Source: Flavobacteriaceae bacterium
GTDB taxonomy: Bacteria; Bacteroidota; Bacteroidia; Flavobacteriales; Flavobacteriaceae
DNA length: 64,000 nt
Assembly: GCA_018401115.1 (NCBI GenBank)
Contig: JAGYKX010000007.1
Span: 62,001-126,000, forward strand
Direction of reading: 5' to 3'
Shown here: positions 29,421-39,068 of the stretch, piece after piece
Numbering within the stretch: the stretch's first letter is position 1
Layout: every line of letters begins with the position of its first letter
Program-made: the position numbers and the translations under genes
Notes under the pieces: model-generated
Databases searched by the model: none
Told to the model about the DNA's origin: nothing
The model's input: the letters and a program-made list of their open reading frames with translations, nothing else

Positions 29421-31033
29421 GACGTGTTCAACAATTAGGTATTGTATTGTTTTTAGTGGGGCTTTTTACCTTCAGCAGCACTGTTTTTGTAGGTCATTTT
29501 AGACCGAACAAAGCACAGCTCACTGCCTTAATGGCAGAAAAGGGGATTACATCTAAGGTGTTTGAGTCCAGTGCTATTGAGGCCCTCACAAACAGATCAT
29601 TTAAAAACATAAGCGAGCTTAAAACTGCTTTGTCAGTGGTTGTTGAAAGCACTAACGACGCACACAGGGCGGCTTCAAAAAAGAAAGGGTCCACTAAAGC
29701 TGAAAAAAAGGAAGCCTATGGTTATATAATATACAGCAACCCAAAGGACTTGGCATTTGTTTTGGGAAAGTCATCGGCCAAAGGCCTAGTAGCAGAAAAC
29801 AGCCTGCTATTTTTCTGGCTTAGTTTTGGACTAGGTGTTTTAGGTGCCCTTTTATTTATATTACCTCAAGTTATTACCGAGGGCACTAAAGGGATCAAAA
29901 ACAATGGTATTTATAAGCAGAGTAGCACCAGCAGAGGGCTTATTGCCTGGGGAGTGTTTGCTTATTTAGTCAGTTTTTATTTACTGCTTTATTTTGCGCC
30001 TCATTACGCCATTCACTGGACGCTATTATTGGATCCCATTTCCTATGCACTTAATGGGGGAGCTGCAAGCCATTGGTTTGTGTATGGGTTTATGTATTGT
30101 TTGGTCATGGTGGTTATGGCTATTCGAATGTATATTAAGTATAGACATGTAAATTATCAGCTTTTGAGAACGACCTCTGTACTGTTTTTTCAGATTGTTT
30201 TTGCCTTTCTCATTCCAGAAATCATGACCCGCTTACAACTCCCTGCGACCGATTTTAAGAATGCCTTCCCCCTAGATTATGATTTCTTTTTTAGTTGGAA
30301 CCTCAACAAACTTATAAATTCCGGCGGGATTGGATTATTCATTCTGGTTTGGGGAATTGTACTAACCCTTGTAGTGGTTCCGGTAATGGTGTACTTTTTT
30401 GGAAAAAGATGGTACTGCTCTTGGGTTTGCGGCTGCGGTGGTTTAGCAGAAACCTTGGGGGATCCTTATAGACAACATTCCAGTAAGTCTCTTTTTTCAT
30501 GGAAAGTAGAGCGTTGGTTGGTACACGGGGTATTGGTCTTTGCGGTGCTCATGACAGCCGCTACACTCTACAGTTTTTTTACGGGTCATTCCACCCTAAT
30601 GGGTATTCGAACACAGTCCATTCAAAATACATACAGTTTTTTAATAGGCGCTATTTTCGCCGGTGTTATTGGCACTGGATTCTACCCTATTTTCGGTAAC
30701 AGGGTGTGGTGTCGTTTTGGCTGTCCGCTTGCGGCTTATTTAGGCTTTGTGCAACGATTTAAATCTAGGTTTAGAATCACCACTAATGGAGGGCAATGTA
30801 TTTCATGTGGGAACTGCAGCACCTATTGTGAAATGGGTATAGATGTTCGGGCCTACGCTCAAAAAGGAGAAAATATTGTGCGCTCCAGTTGTGTGGGTTG
30901 TGGGGTCTGCTCGGCAGTGTGCCCTAGAGGCGTTTTAAAATTAGAGCAGGGACCTGAGGATGGAAGAATTAATCCAACAGAGATACTTCTGGGGAATGAC
31001 GTTTCACTGATCGATTTGCTACATAAAAAATAA
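29417..31033 (+). CDS. Membrane polyferredoxin, 4Fe-4S NapH-like
   Basis: Multiple TM segments, CSWVCGCGG, CISCGNCSTYC...CVGCGVCSAVCP. Confidence 0.85.
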   Translation: MRRVQQLGIVLFLVGLFTFSSTVFVGHFRPNKAQLTALMAEKGITSKVFESSAIEALTNRSFKNISELKTALSVVVESTNDAHRAASKKKGSTKAEKKEAYGYIIYSNPKDLAFVLGKSSAKGLVAENSLLFFWLSFGLGVLGALLFILPQVITEGTKGIKNNGIYKQSSTSRGLIAWGVFAYLVSFYLLLYFAPHYAIHWTLLLDPISYALNGGAASHWFVYGFMYCLVMVVMAIRMYIKYRHVNYQLLRTTSVLFFQIVFAFLIPEIMTRLQLPATDFKNAFPLDYDFFFSWNLNKLINSGGIGLFILVWGIVLTLVVVPVMVYFFGKRWYCSWVCGCGGLAETLGDPYRQHSSKSLFSWKVERWLVHGVLVFAVLMTAATLYSFFTGHSTLMGIRTQSIQNTYSFLIGAIFAGVIGTGFYPIFGNRVWCRFGCPLAAYLGFVQRFKSRFRITTNGGQCISCGNCSTYCEMGIDVRAYAQKGENIVRSSCVGCGVCSAVCPRGVLKLEQGPEDGRINPTEILLGNDVSLIDLLHKK

Positions 31034-31184
31034 AGTGGCTTATGTTTAAACAACCTAATTTTAAAGGGGCTTATGTTTTATCACTGCTTATGCAAAAATG
31101 CTAGGGTTCGCTCACTATAGTTTTGGATCCAAAAACCACACATAAAATTTTATTTTAATTATCGCTATTAAATACATTTAAACC

Positions 31185-31880
31185 ATGACTTCTCCTAAAA
31201 TTGTTGTGATTATTCCTGCCTATAACGAGGCCAAATCCATAGGTTTGGTCCTTGCTGAAATTCCTACTACAGTAAGTGAAGTCATTGTGGTAAATAATCG
31301 CTCTACAGATGAGACGGTAGCGGTAGCCAAAAAAGCAGGTGCTACCGTACTCACAGAAAACCAAATGGGTTATGGCCACGCCTGCCTTAAAGGAATGGGC
31401 TATGTGGCTGGCTTGGAAGTACCCCCAGATATTGTCGTTTTTTTAGATGGCGATTATTCAGACTACCCAGAAGAGCTATTGGATCTTGTAACGCCTATTA
31501 TAGAAGAAGACCTTGACTTTGTAGTCGGTGCCCGCAAAAAGGCACTTAGAGAAGCAGGGAGTATGACACCGCAACAAGTATTTGGAAACGCCTTAGCTTG
31601 CACACTCATGAAGCTAATTTTTGGGGCTACATTTTCAGACTTAGGGCCTTTTAGAGCCATAAAATACAAGCAATTATTAGACATGAATATGTCCGACACC
31701 ACCTACGGTTGGACCGTAGAAATGCAACTAAAAGCAATTCGCAACCGCTTAAAATACAGAGAAATAGGGGTGAGATATAAAAAAAGAATTGGGGTCTCTA
31801 AGGTGTCAGGAACTGTAAAAGGCACTATATTTGCCGGCGTAAAGATCCTGGGTTGGATTTTTAAATACAGTTTCAAGTAA
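31185..31880 (+). CDS. Family 2 glycosyltransferase (dolichyl-phosphate mannose synthase-like)
   Basis: VVIIPAYNEAKSIG; VFLDGDYSDYPEE. Confidence 0.88.
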   Translation: MTSPKIVVIIPAYNEAKSIGLVLAEIPTTVSEVIVVNNRSTDETVAVAKKAGATVLTENQMGYGHACLKGMGYVAGLEVPPDIVVFLDGDYSDYPEELLDLVTPIIEEDLDFVVGARKKALREAGSMTPQQVFGNALACTLMKLIFGATFSDLGPFRAIKYKQLLDMNMSDTTYGWTVEMQLKAIRNRLKYREIGVRYKKRIGVSKVSGTVKGTIFAGVKILGWIFKYSFK

Positions 31881-31881
31881 T

Positions 31882-33366
31882 ATGGAATACCCGCTGGCCT
31901 ATCTTATTATATCCCTATATACACTCGCTTTACTGTTGGTGTTCTTTTACAGTTTAGCACAACTCAATTTGCTATTTAACTACTTAAAACACAAAAAAAG
32001 TGGCACCCATGGCCCCTTGATAGATTTGAGCAAAAAAGAATTAGTGCCGTATGTGACTATTCAACTGCCTATTTATAATGAAGCCTATGTGGTAGAGCGT
32101 TTGCTCGAAAACATAGCCTTAATGGAATACCCTAAGGACCGTCTGGAAATTCAAGTCCTAGATGACTCTACCGATGCATCTGTAGAAAAAACAGCCCTTC
32201 TCATTAAAGCTTTAAGAAAAAAGGGCTTGGACATTGTTCATGTGAGAAGAACCAATAGAGAAGGGTATAAAGCAGGCGCACTTAAAGAAGGACTTTCCAT
32301 GGCTAAAGGAAGTCTCATTGCTATATTCGACGCAGATTTCTTGCCTCAAAAAGACTGGTTACTGCAAACGGTCCCTCACTTTGGAAGTGAAGATATTGGG
32401 GTAGTACAAACCAGATGGGGGCACATTAATAGAGATTACTCTATATTGACCAGAATTCAAGCCTTTGCCTTAGACGCCCATTTCACCCTAGAACAGGTGG
32501 GAAGAAATGCCCAAGGACATTTTATTAATTTCAATGGTACCGCTGGGATTTGGAGAAAAGAATGTATTGTGGACGCTGGAAATTGGGAAGGAGACACTTT
32601 AACCGAGGACTTAGATCTTTCTTATAGGGCCCAATTAAAAAATTGGCGATTTAAATACTTAGAAGAAGTAGAGACTCCTGCTGAATTGCCTGTAGTCATA
32701 AGCGCTGCTCGTTCCCAACAATTTAGATGGAATAAAGGTGGGGCAGAAAATTTCAGAAAATCGGTGGGCAAGTTATTGCGTGCACCTCATTTAAATTGGA
32801 AAACCAAATTCCATGGGGTTATGCACCTCTTGAACTCTTCTATGTTCTTATGTGTTTTCACTGTAGCAGTTTTAAGCATCCCTATGATGTACTTAAAAAG
32901 TATCTTTCCTGAATTGGCTTGGGTATTTGAAGTCACTAGTTTTTTCATTGTCAGTACCATTATCCTTTTTATTTGCTATTGGTTTACCTATAAAAATATT
33001 CAAGGCAAAGGAATAGAGCACTTTTTACAATACATTGGCTTATTCTTCACCTTCTTTTCAGTGGCATTAGGATTTTCACTACACAACTCATTAGCAGTTT
33101 TGGAGGGTCATAGAGGGAAGCGCTCTGAATTTGTGAGAACACCAAAATTCAATATTAATTCCATTAAAGACTCTTGGAAGGGCAACCAATACTTATCCAA
33201 GAAGATTTCTCCCAATGTAATTTTGGAAGGACTGCTTATGTGCTATTTCTTTTACGGGATGTACATAGCTGTTCCCCTTAACGATTTTGGATTATTTCCT
33301 TTTCATTTTATGCTGTTTTTAGGCTTCGGATTTGTATTTTTCAAGTCCTTAAGCGCTAAAATATAG
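31882..33366 (+). CDS. Cellulose-synthase-like GT2 family membrane glycosyltransferase
   Basis: VTIQLPIYNE, IFDADFLP, TLTEDLDLSYRAQ, QQFRWNKG; C-terminal TM segments. Confidence 0.88.
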   Translation: MEYPLAYLIISLYTLALLLVFFYSLAQLNLLFNYLKHKKSGTHGPLIDLSKKELVPYVTIQLPIYNEAYVVERLLENIALMEYPKDRLEIQVLDDSTDASVEKTALLIKALRKKGLDIVHVRRTNREGYKAGALKEGLSMAKGSLIAIFDADFLPQKDWLLQTVPHFGSEDIGVVQTRWGHINRDYSILTRIQAFALDAHFTLEQVGRNAQGHFINFNGTAGIWRKECIVDAGNWEGDTLTEDLDLSYRAQLKNWRFKYLEEVETPAELPVVISAARSQQFRWNKGGAENFRKSVGKLLRAPHLNWKTKFHGVMHLLNSSMFLCVFTVAVLSIPMMYLKSIFPELAWVFEVTSFFIVSTIILFICYWFTYKNIQGKGIEHFLQYIGLFFTFFSVALGFSLHNSLAVLEGHRGKRSEFVRTPKFNINSIKDSWKGNQYLSKKISPNVILEGLLMCYFFYGMYIAVPLNDFGLFPFHFMLFLGFGFVFFKSLSAKI

Positions 33367-33368
33367 GC

Positions 33369-34925
33369 ATGTACTCTTTTTTAAAGCTTTATCTATACCC
33401 CCTTTCGCTCCTGTTAATCATAGGATTGTTTTACTGGAGTTTTGGCTATGATTTAGAACGGACAGACTCGGTAAAACTCATTGGTTTAGCCACTGCACTG
33501 TTTGCCTTATCTTACCAAGTATTAAGCAGCACAACAGCACATTTTACTTCTAAAGGAAACACGCTTATTTTTCGCATGCTTCTAGTGGCTGGGGTTATAT
33601 ACCGTATACTACTGTTTGCTGGAACACCTGAACTATCTCAAGATTATTATAGATATATATGGGATGGGCATTTACTCATCCATCAAATAAACCCCTACAT
33701 TCACCTCCCAAAAGACATTATTGTAACCGTAGACCATTTGGTACCCAATGCCGCCTATCTCTTTGAAAAAATGGGAGAATTGAGCCAAAAGCACTATTCC
33801 AATTACCCACCTATTAGTCAATATATCTATGGATTAGCCGCCTATGTGGGCGGAGATTCCATTCCAAAATCCATTTTGGTTTTCAAAGTAATTGTTCTAT
33901 TGGCAGACCTCTGTATTGTCTGGTTGGGTAGCCGCCTATTAACCTCTTTAGGACAACCACAATGGAAGGTTTTTTACTACTTTTTAAATCCTTTAGTGAT
34001 TATAGAACTCAGCGGCAATCTTCACCTGGAAGGGGTGATGATTGCCTTTTTTCTAGGAGGCATATGGGCTCTGACAAAGCTACAAAATCACACTAAATAT
34101 CAGTCGGAGCAAATTCAGGGAGCAGCTGCTGCAGGTCCGTATGAGACCAAGCAGACTCATTGCCAAAAAATTTGGCTTTTTCTAGGCGGATGTCTCATAG
34201 CGCTCTCTATCATGACCAAATTAATTCCCATCTTATTCCTTCCCTTTCTTTTATTGCCTTTGGGAATTAGAAAAACGCTTATTTTAGGTGGCTGGATAGG
34301 GTTATGTGCAGGGATTTTCTGGGAGCCTCTTTTAGAAGAGGGATTTTGGAATTCTTATTTGGAAACCATTGGCTTGTGGTTTAATAACTTTGAATTTAAT
34401 GCCTCCATTTACAATTTAGTCAAATCCATTGCCATGGAAAACGGATACTCGGCCTACAGAACCATTTTAACCTATGGAAAAATCTTGCCCTTTTTAATTA
34501 TTGGGGCAGTCTTGCTTGTGTTCTTCTGGCAATGGAGACAGATGGTCCATTTACAAAATACCCCCCACCGCACGATTAGTGAAAGATTAAAAAATCTCAT
34601 ACATCCCTATTTCAAGGGATATGCAAGGGTAGTGGAAATTTCCATAAACAGTATGCTATTCATGTTTACAGGGCATTTATTGGTCGCAACCACGATACAT
34701 CCTTGGTACCTTTCCTTTGGAGTCGCTCTCGCCATTTTCACCAGATTAAAGTATGTCTATCTCTGGAGTGGAACGGTCTTTTTAAGTTATATAACCTACT
34801 CAGATCCAAGATTTAAAGAAAATTTATGGGTCATTGCCATAGAATACCTTGTAGTATTTGGATTCCTTTTCTATGAAATTGTTAAATTAAAACGCTTGAA
34901 AAGCGAATCTGTTAGAAATGTTTAG
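33369..34925 (+). CDS. Polytopic mannosyltransferase-like membrane protein (GT-C type)
   Basis: DYYRYIWDGHLL, many TM helices, ATTIHPWYLSFG. Confidence 0.72.
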   Translation: MYSFLKLYLYPLSLLLIIGLFYWSFGYDLERTDSVKLIGLATALFALSYQVLSSTTAHFTSKGNTLIFRMLLVAGVIYRILLFAGTPELSQDYYRYIWDGHLLIHQINPYIHLPKDIIVTVDHLVPNAAYLFEKMGELSQKHYSNYPPISQYIYGLAAYVGGDSIPKSILVFKVIVLLADLCIVWLGSRLLTSLGQPQWKVFYYFLNPLVIIELSGNLHLEGVMIAFFLGGIWALTKLQNHTKYQSEQIQGAAAAGPYETKQTHCQKIWLFLGGCLIALSIMTKLIPILFLPFLLLPLGIRKTLILGGWIGLCAGIFWEPLLEEGFWNSYLETIGLWFNNFEFNASIYNLVKSIAMENGYSAYRTILTYGKILPFLIIGAVLLVFFWQWRQMVHLQNTPHRTISERLKNLIHPYFKGYARVVEISINSMLFMFTGHLLVATTIHPWYLSFGVALAIFTRLKYVYLWSGTVFLSYITYSDPRFKENLWVIAIEYLVVFGFLFYEIVKLKRLKSESVRNV

Positions 34926-34974
34926 TTTTTAAACCAAAAAGGGCACTCAAAAGCAAACGCTATTCTTTTTTACC

Positions 34975-34982
34975 TATATTTG
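34975..34982 (+). promoter_or_regulatory. Candidate Bacteroidota -7 box (TAnnTTTG) of the arginine operon
   Basis: TATATTTG at 34975-34982; no clear -33 element seen. Confidence 0.4.
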
Positions 34983-34987
34983 GGACA

Positions 34988-35113
34988 GTGATTAACAGTA
35001 CTACATATCCAAATTCGAATCCAACGACCTATTTAAGTGTTGGTTATACCGCGTCTTTCAACGAAGCAGCTTCGAATATGGTAGTCCCCGCCCCTAGGCG
35101 CCGCCGCCCGTAA
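34988..35113 (+). CDS. Candidate arginine leader peptide (41 aa from GTG; alternative ATG at 35078 gives 11 aa)
   Basis: VINSTTYPNSNPTTYLSVGYTASFNEAASNMVVPAPRRRRP*; AGG CGC CGC CGC just before the end, upstream of the arg operon. Confidence 0.6.
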   Translation: MINSTTYPNSNPTTYLSVGYTASFNEAASNMVVPAPRRRRP

Positions 35114-35151
35114 GGGTGCATTTCTTTTTGGAATTAGGTGTGTCCAATTCC
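35105..35151 (+). promoter_or_regulatory. Candidate attenuator hairpins after/overlapping the Arg-rich leader ORF
   Basis: CGCCC-GTAA-GGGTG (35105-35118) then catttcttttt; second dyad ggaatt/aattcc (35130-35151). Confidence 0.4.
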
Positions 35152-35196
35152 CCCTAGCGTAATCATTTATCCTTTTAATTATTTTATTAATTGTCC

Positions 35197-35826
35197 ATGA
35201 AAATTATAATGGCCAACGCGTCTCATTTTAAGTACGCGCCAATTATTTGCGAGACTATTGCAGCTTCTGCATTGGTTAGAGGCACTGGAATTGCCAAGCG
35301 CAGTCCCGAATATATTCAGAGAAAACTCCAGAACGGCAACGCCATTATTGCGTTAGACGGAGAAATCTTTGCCGGTTTTTGCTATATAGAGGTCTGGGGG
35401 CATGAGAAATTTGTAGCCAATTCAGGCCTTATTGTTCACCCTGACTATAGAAACCAAGGCTTGGCAAAAAAAATCAAAAAGGCGGTATTAGCGCTATCCT
35501 TAGAAAAATTCCCTCAAGCCAAAATTTTTGGAATTACAACAGGTCTTGCAGTGATGAAAATCAATTATGAATTGGGCTATAAGCCAGTAACTTTCTCTGA
35601 ACTCACCACTGACCCTGAATTTTGGAAAGGCTGCCAAACTTGTAAGAATTTTGATGTACTCACAAGGACAGACCAAAAAATGTGTTTGTGCACAGGTATG
35701 CTTTATGAGCATAAAATAAAAAAGAAGCCCCTCAACACCAAGGCCTTTCAACGTCTGAAAAGTATTAAAGAGCAGTTGTTTTTAAAGAAAAATAATACCA
35801 GTAGTGCACCTACTGACAAAAATTAA
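35197..35826 (+). CDS. GNAT family N-acetyltransferase, first structural gene of the arginine cluster
   Basis: GLIVHPDYRNQGLAKKI acetyl-CoA motif; ATG at 35197 (track start 35191 is TTG). Confidence 0.85.
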   Translation: MKIIMANASHFKYAPIICETIAASALVRGTGIAKRSPEYIQRKLQNGNAIIALDGEIFAGFCYIEVWGHEKFVANSGLIVHPDYRNQGLAKKIKKAVLALSLEKFPQAKIFGITTGLAVMKINYELGYKPVTFSELTTDPEFWKGCQTCKNFDVLTRTDQKMCLCTGMLYEHKIKKKPLNTKAFQRLKSIKEQLFLKKNNTSSAPTDKN

Positions 35827-35830
35827 GGAA

Positions 35831-37018
35831 ATGAAAAAATTAGTTTTAGCATACAGTGGTGGTTTAGATACCTCTTACTGCGCCCAATATTTAAGTTCAG
35901 ACATGGGTTTTGAAGTGCACGCAGTGACTGTAAATACAGGAGGTTTTAATGCTACAGACCTCCAAGAGATGAAGGAGAAAGCCCATGCATTGGGTGCTCA
36001 TACCTTTAAGGCCATAGACGGTGTGGAGATTTTCTATCAGAAAGTAGTGAAATACCTCATCTTTGGTAATGTGTTGAAAAACAATACGTATCCGCTATCT
36101 GTAAGTGCAGAAAGGATTGTCCAAGCCTTAGAACTCATTGCTTACGCAAAAAAAGTTGGTGCTAGTCACATAGCACATGGAAGTACAGGAGCAGGAAACG
36201 ACCAAGTTCGTTTTGACCTTATTTTCTCTGTCTTAGCACCAGAAATAACCATTATTACACCCATTAGAGATTTACAACTCAGTAGAGAACAAGAAATAAA
36301 CTACTTAAACAGCAAAGGCATCTCTTATTCCTGGGAAAAAGCAAAGTACTCCATAAATAAGGGACTTTGGGGAACTTCAGTTGGGGGAGTAGAAACTTTG
36401 GGGTCTAAAGATCCCTTGCCAGAAGCTGCGTACCCTTCTCCATTAGTAGAAACAGCACCAAAAACTTTAGCGCTGCTATTTGAGAAAGGAGAAATCATAG
36501 GCATAGATGGTGTGTTAGGGGAGCCTGTGTCTCAAATTCAAAAACTAGAAAAAATAGCATCTGCATATGCTATTGGTAGAGACATACATGTGGGAGATAC
36601 TATTATTGGTATAAAAGGGCGGGTAGGATTTGAAGCTGCTGCTGCGCTTATAACTATTAAAGCCCATGAACTGCTTGAAAAACACTGCTTGAGCAAATGG
36701 CAATTACACCAAAAAGACAGTCTATCTAGTCTTTATGGAATGCTGCTTCACGAGGGACAGTACTTAGATCCTGTGCTCAGAAATACAGAAGCGTTTTTAA
36801 CAGACAGTCAAAAGGCCGTCAATGGGACTGTATTTGTAAGCCTTTACCCCTATAGATTTACCCTAGATGGAATTACTTCTGAAAACGACTTAATGGGGGC
36901 TGGTTTTGGCACCTATGGAGAAGAAAATAATGCTTGGTCTGCACAAGACGCAAAAGGCTTTATTAAGGTTTTGTCTAATGCAGGACGTATTTACAAACAT
37001 GTAAACGATTTTAAATAA
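35831..37018 (+). CDS. argG: Argininosuccinate synthase
   Basis: KKLVLAYSGGLDTSYCAQYL; HGSTGAGNDQVRFD; internal ATG at 35831 preferred over 35804. Confidence 0.9.
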   Translation: MKKLVLAYSGGLDTSYCAQYLSSDMGFEVHAVTVNTGGFNATDLQEMKEKAHALGAHTFKAIDGVEIFYQKVVKYLIFGNVLKNNTYPLSVSAERIVQALELIAYAKKVGASHIAHGSTGAGNDQVRFDLIFSVLAPEITIITPIRDLQLSREQEINYLNSKGISYSWEKAKYSINKGLWGTSVGGVETLGSKDPLPEAAYPSPLVETAPKTLALLFEKGEIIGIDGVLGEPVSQIQKLEKIASAYAIGRDIHVGDTIIGIKGRVGFEAAAALITIKAHELLEKHCLSKWQLHQKDSLSSLYGMLLHEGQYLDPVLRNTEAFLTDSQKAVNGTVFVSLYPYRFTLDGITSENDLMGAGFGTYGEENNAWSAQDAKGFIKVLSNAGRIYKHVNDFK

Positions 37019-37115
37019 CACTCACTTTAAGGGTAAGATCCCCCTTTATCCTTACAAAAGGAATAAAATGTGAAATGAAATTGACTTTCTAAGGGAGTCA
37101 AAAATTAGAAAAGAT

Positions 37116-38114
37116 ATGATTCAAATTGGTATTATTGGCGGTTCAGGATATACAGGCGGTGAACTCATTAGATTGCTCATACACCACCCAGCAGTGGTCA
37201 TAAACTTTGTACACAGCCGCACCAAAGCGGGTGCACCCCTTTACAGCGCCCATGAAGATTTGTTGGGCACTACGGAGCTGTGTTTTACAGACCTTGTGAA
37301 TCCGGAGGTAGATCTGGTGTTTTTATGCCTAGGTCACGGACATTCTAGAAATTTTTTAGAAAAAAATCCCTTTGCAGAGACCACCAAAATAATTGACCTG
37401 AGCACCGATTTTAGGGCCCAAGCCAATGCCTCATTTTTGGGCAAAACATTTGTTTATGGACTGCCAGAAAAAAACAAATCTACCATTGAAAACGCAGCCT
37501 ATATAGCCAACCCTGGATGTTTTGCCACTGCTTTACAGTTGGCCCTTTTGCCTCTGGCAAAGGCCCAAAAATTGAGGCATCCGGTGCACATTAACGGCAC
37601 CACAGGAAGTACTGGCGCTGGGATAATTCCAGGAGACAGCACCCACAATAGCTGGAGGAATAACAACCTGTCTTGGTACAAAGCCTTCAATCATCAACAT
37701 TTGGGAGAGGTGAGAGAACAATTGTCATTTGAAGGAGCTGACAGTACTTTGGCAACAAAGGCGGAATTACCTCCCTTTTATTTCATCCCCAATAGAGGAG
37801 CTTTTTCTAGAGGTATTTTCGCCACGATTTATACAAAGTATGAGGGAGGCATTGAAACAGCTAAAGCCCTTTACAAGTCCTATTATCTAGGGGCGCCTTA
37901 CACCCATCTATCTGAATTCCCTATAGACCTCAAACAAGTCACCAATACCAATCAGTGTCACTTGCACCTTCACAAACACGAAGAACAGTTACTGATTACA
38001 GTGGCCATTGATAATTTATTAAAAGGGGCTAGTGGGCAAGCCGTGCAAAATATGAACCTCATCTTTGGATGGGAAGAGACACTAGGGTTACAGCTAAAAG
38101 CCAATCGGTTTTAA
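37116..38114 (+). CDS. argC: N-acetyl-gamma-glutamyl-phosphate reductase
   Basis: IGIIGGSGYTGGELIRLL; NPGCFATALQLAL. Confidence 0.93.
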   Translation: MIQIGIIGGSGYTGGELIRLLIHHPAVVINFVHSRTKAGAPLYSAHEDLLGTTELCFTDLVNPEVDLVFLCLGHGHSRNFLEKNPFAETTKIIDLSTDFRAQANASFLGKTFVYGLPEKNKSTIENAAYIANPGCFATALQLALLPLAKAQKLRHPVHINGTTGSTGAGIIPGDSTHNSWRNNNLSWYKAFNHQHLGEVREQLSFEGADSTLATKAELPPFYFIPNRGAFSRGIFATIYTKYEGGIETAKALYKSYYLGAPYTHLSEFPIDLKQVTNTNQCHLHLHKHEEQLLITVAIDNLLKGASGQAVQNMNLIFGWEETLGLQLKANRF

Positions 38115-38267
38115 CAATGAAGCTGAGAGACTATAAGCAAATAAGGTATGGTCACTCTATGGATTTGAAACAAATCCATTTTAAAGAGATTTAAATTAAA
38201 ACAAATAGCTGTTATTCTTCCAAACACAAATTGCGAGTGAATGGAGAAAAAGCGAAATTAAAAAGTT

Positions 38268-39068
38268 ATGAAAATAGGAATTATAGGAGCTGGAAATTTA
38301 GGCCAATCCATTGCCAAAGGTATTTTGCATTCAGACGGGGCCACCAGCATGTATCTATCTAAGAGAAATACAGCTTCTCTAGAAGGGTTTAAAAAATTTA
38401 ATCAGGTCACACTCACTACTCAAAATGTGACACTGGTGAAACATTCAGACATTCTAATTTTCGCGGTACAACCGGGTCAATTACAAGATATTTTAACGGA
38501 AATAAAAGAATTTCTCTCAGAAAAGCATGTGCTTATATCTACCATTACAGGCTTTTCTATCCAAAAGATGGAGGCGCTTATTGGCCACCATCACTTCATT
38601 GTGAGGGCCATGCCTAATACGGCCATTTCAGTAGGCGCGTCTATGACCTGTCTGTGTGCAAACGAAGCAGGAGCAAAGAGAATTGCCATTGCCAAAGCTA
38701 TTTTTGACAGGATGGGAAAAACCATGACTATTCCAGAGACAAAAATGCAGGCGGCCACCGTGATAGGCGCTAGTGGTATTGCCTTTTGGATGCGGCTTAT
38801 CAGGGCCAATTCTCAGGGAGGTGTTCAGCTGGGCTTTGAAGCACACGACGCCTTGGAAATGGTCGTTCAAACCGCCTTAGGTGCTGCCACTCTTTTACAG
38901 GAAAATCAAAGCCATCCGGAAGCAGAAATAGATCTGGTCACCACCCCTCAAGGCTGCACCATTTCTGGATTAAACGAGATGGAAAACTGTGGCTTAAGTG
39001 CTGCGTTTATTCAAGGAATACAAAAATCATTTGCTGCCATTAGCAAAATAACACAAGATCAAATATGA
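38268..39068 (+). CDS. proC: Pyrroline-5-carboxylate reductase
   Basis: IGIIGAGNLGQSIAKG; RAMPNTAISVGASMT; C-terminal P5CR dimerization region. Confidence 0.9.
   Translation: MKIGIIGAGNLGQSIAKGILHSDGATSMYLSKRNTASLEGFKKFNQVTLTTQNVTLVKHSDILIFAVQPGQLQDILTEIKEFLSEKHVLISTITGFSIQKMEALIGHHHFIVRAMPNTAISVGASMTCLCANEAGAKRIAIAKAIFDRMGKTMTIPETKMQAATVIGASGIAFWMRLIRANSQGGVQLGFEAHDALEMVVQTALGAATLLQENQSHPEAEIDLVTTPQGCTISGLNEMENCGLSAAFIQGIQKSFAAISKITQDQI

Noticed and set aside
31034-31130. Repeated ggcttatgttt words after the polyferredoxin gene
   Set aside because: Short, imperfect and without further structure
34988-35113. GC-rich leader ORF as a decayed fragment of a larger gene
   Set aside because: Not excluded. 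However, placement directly upstream of the arg operon, the Arg-codon run at the end and the adjoining hairpin make a leader peptide the better reading.
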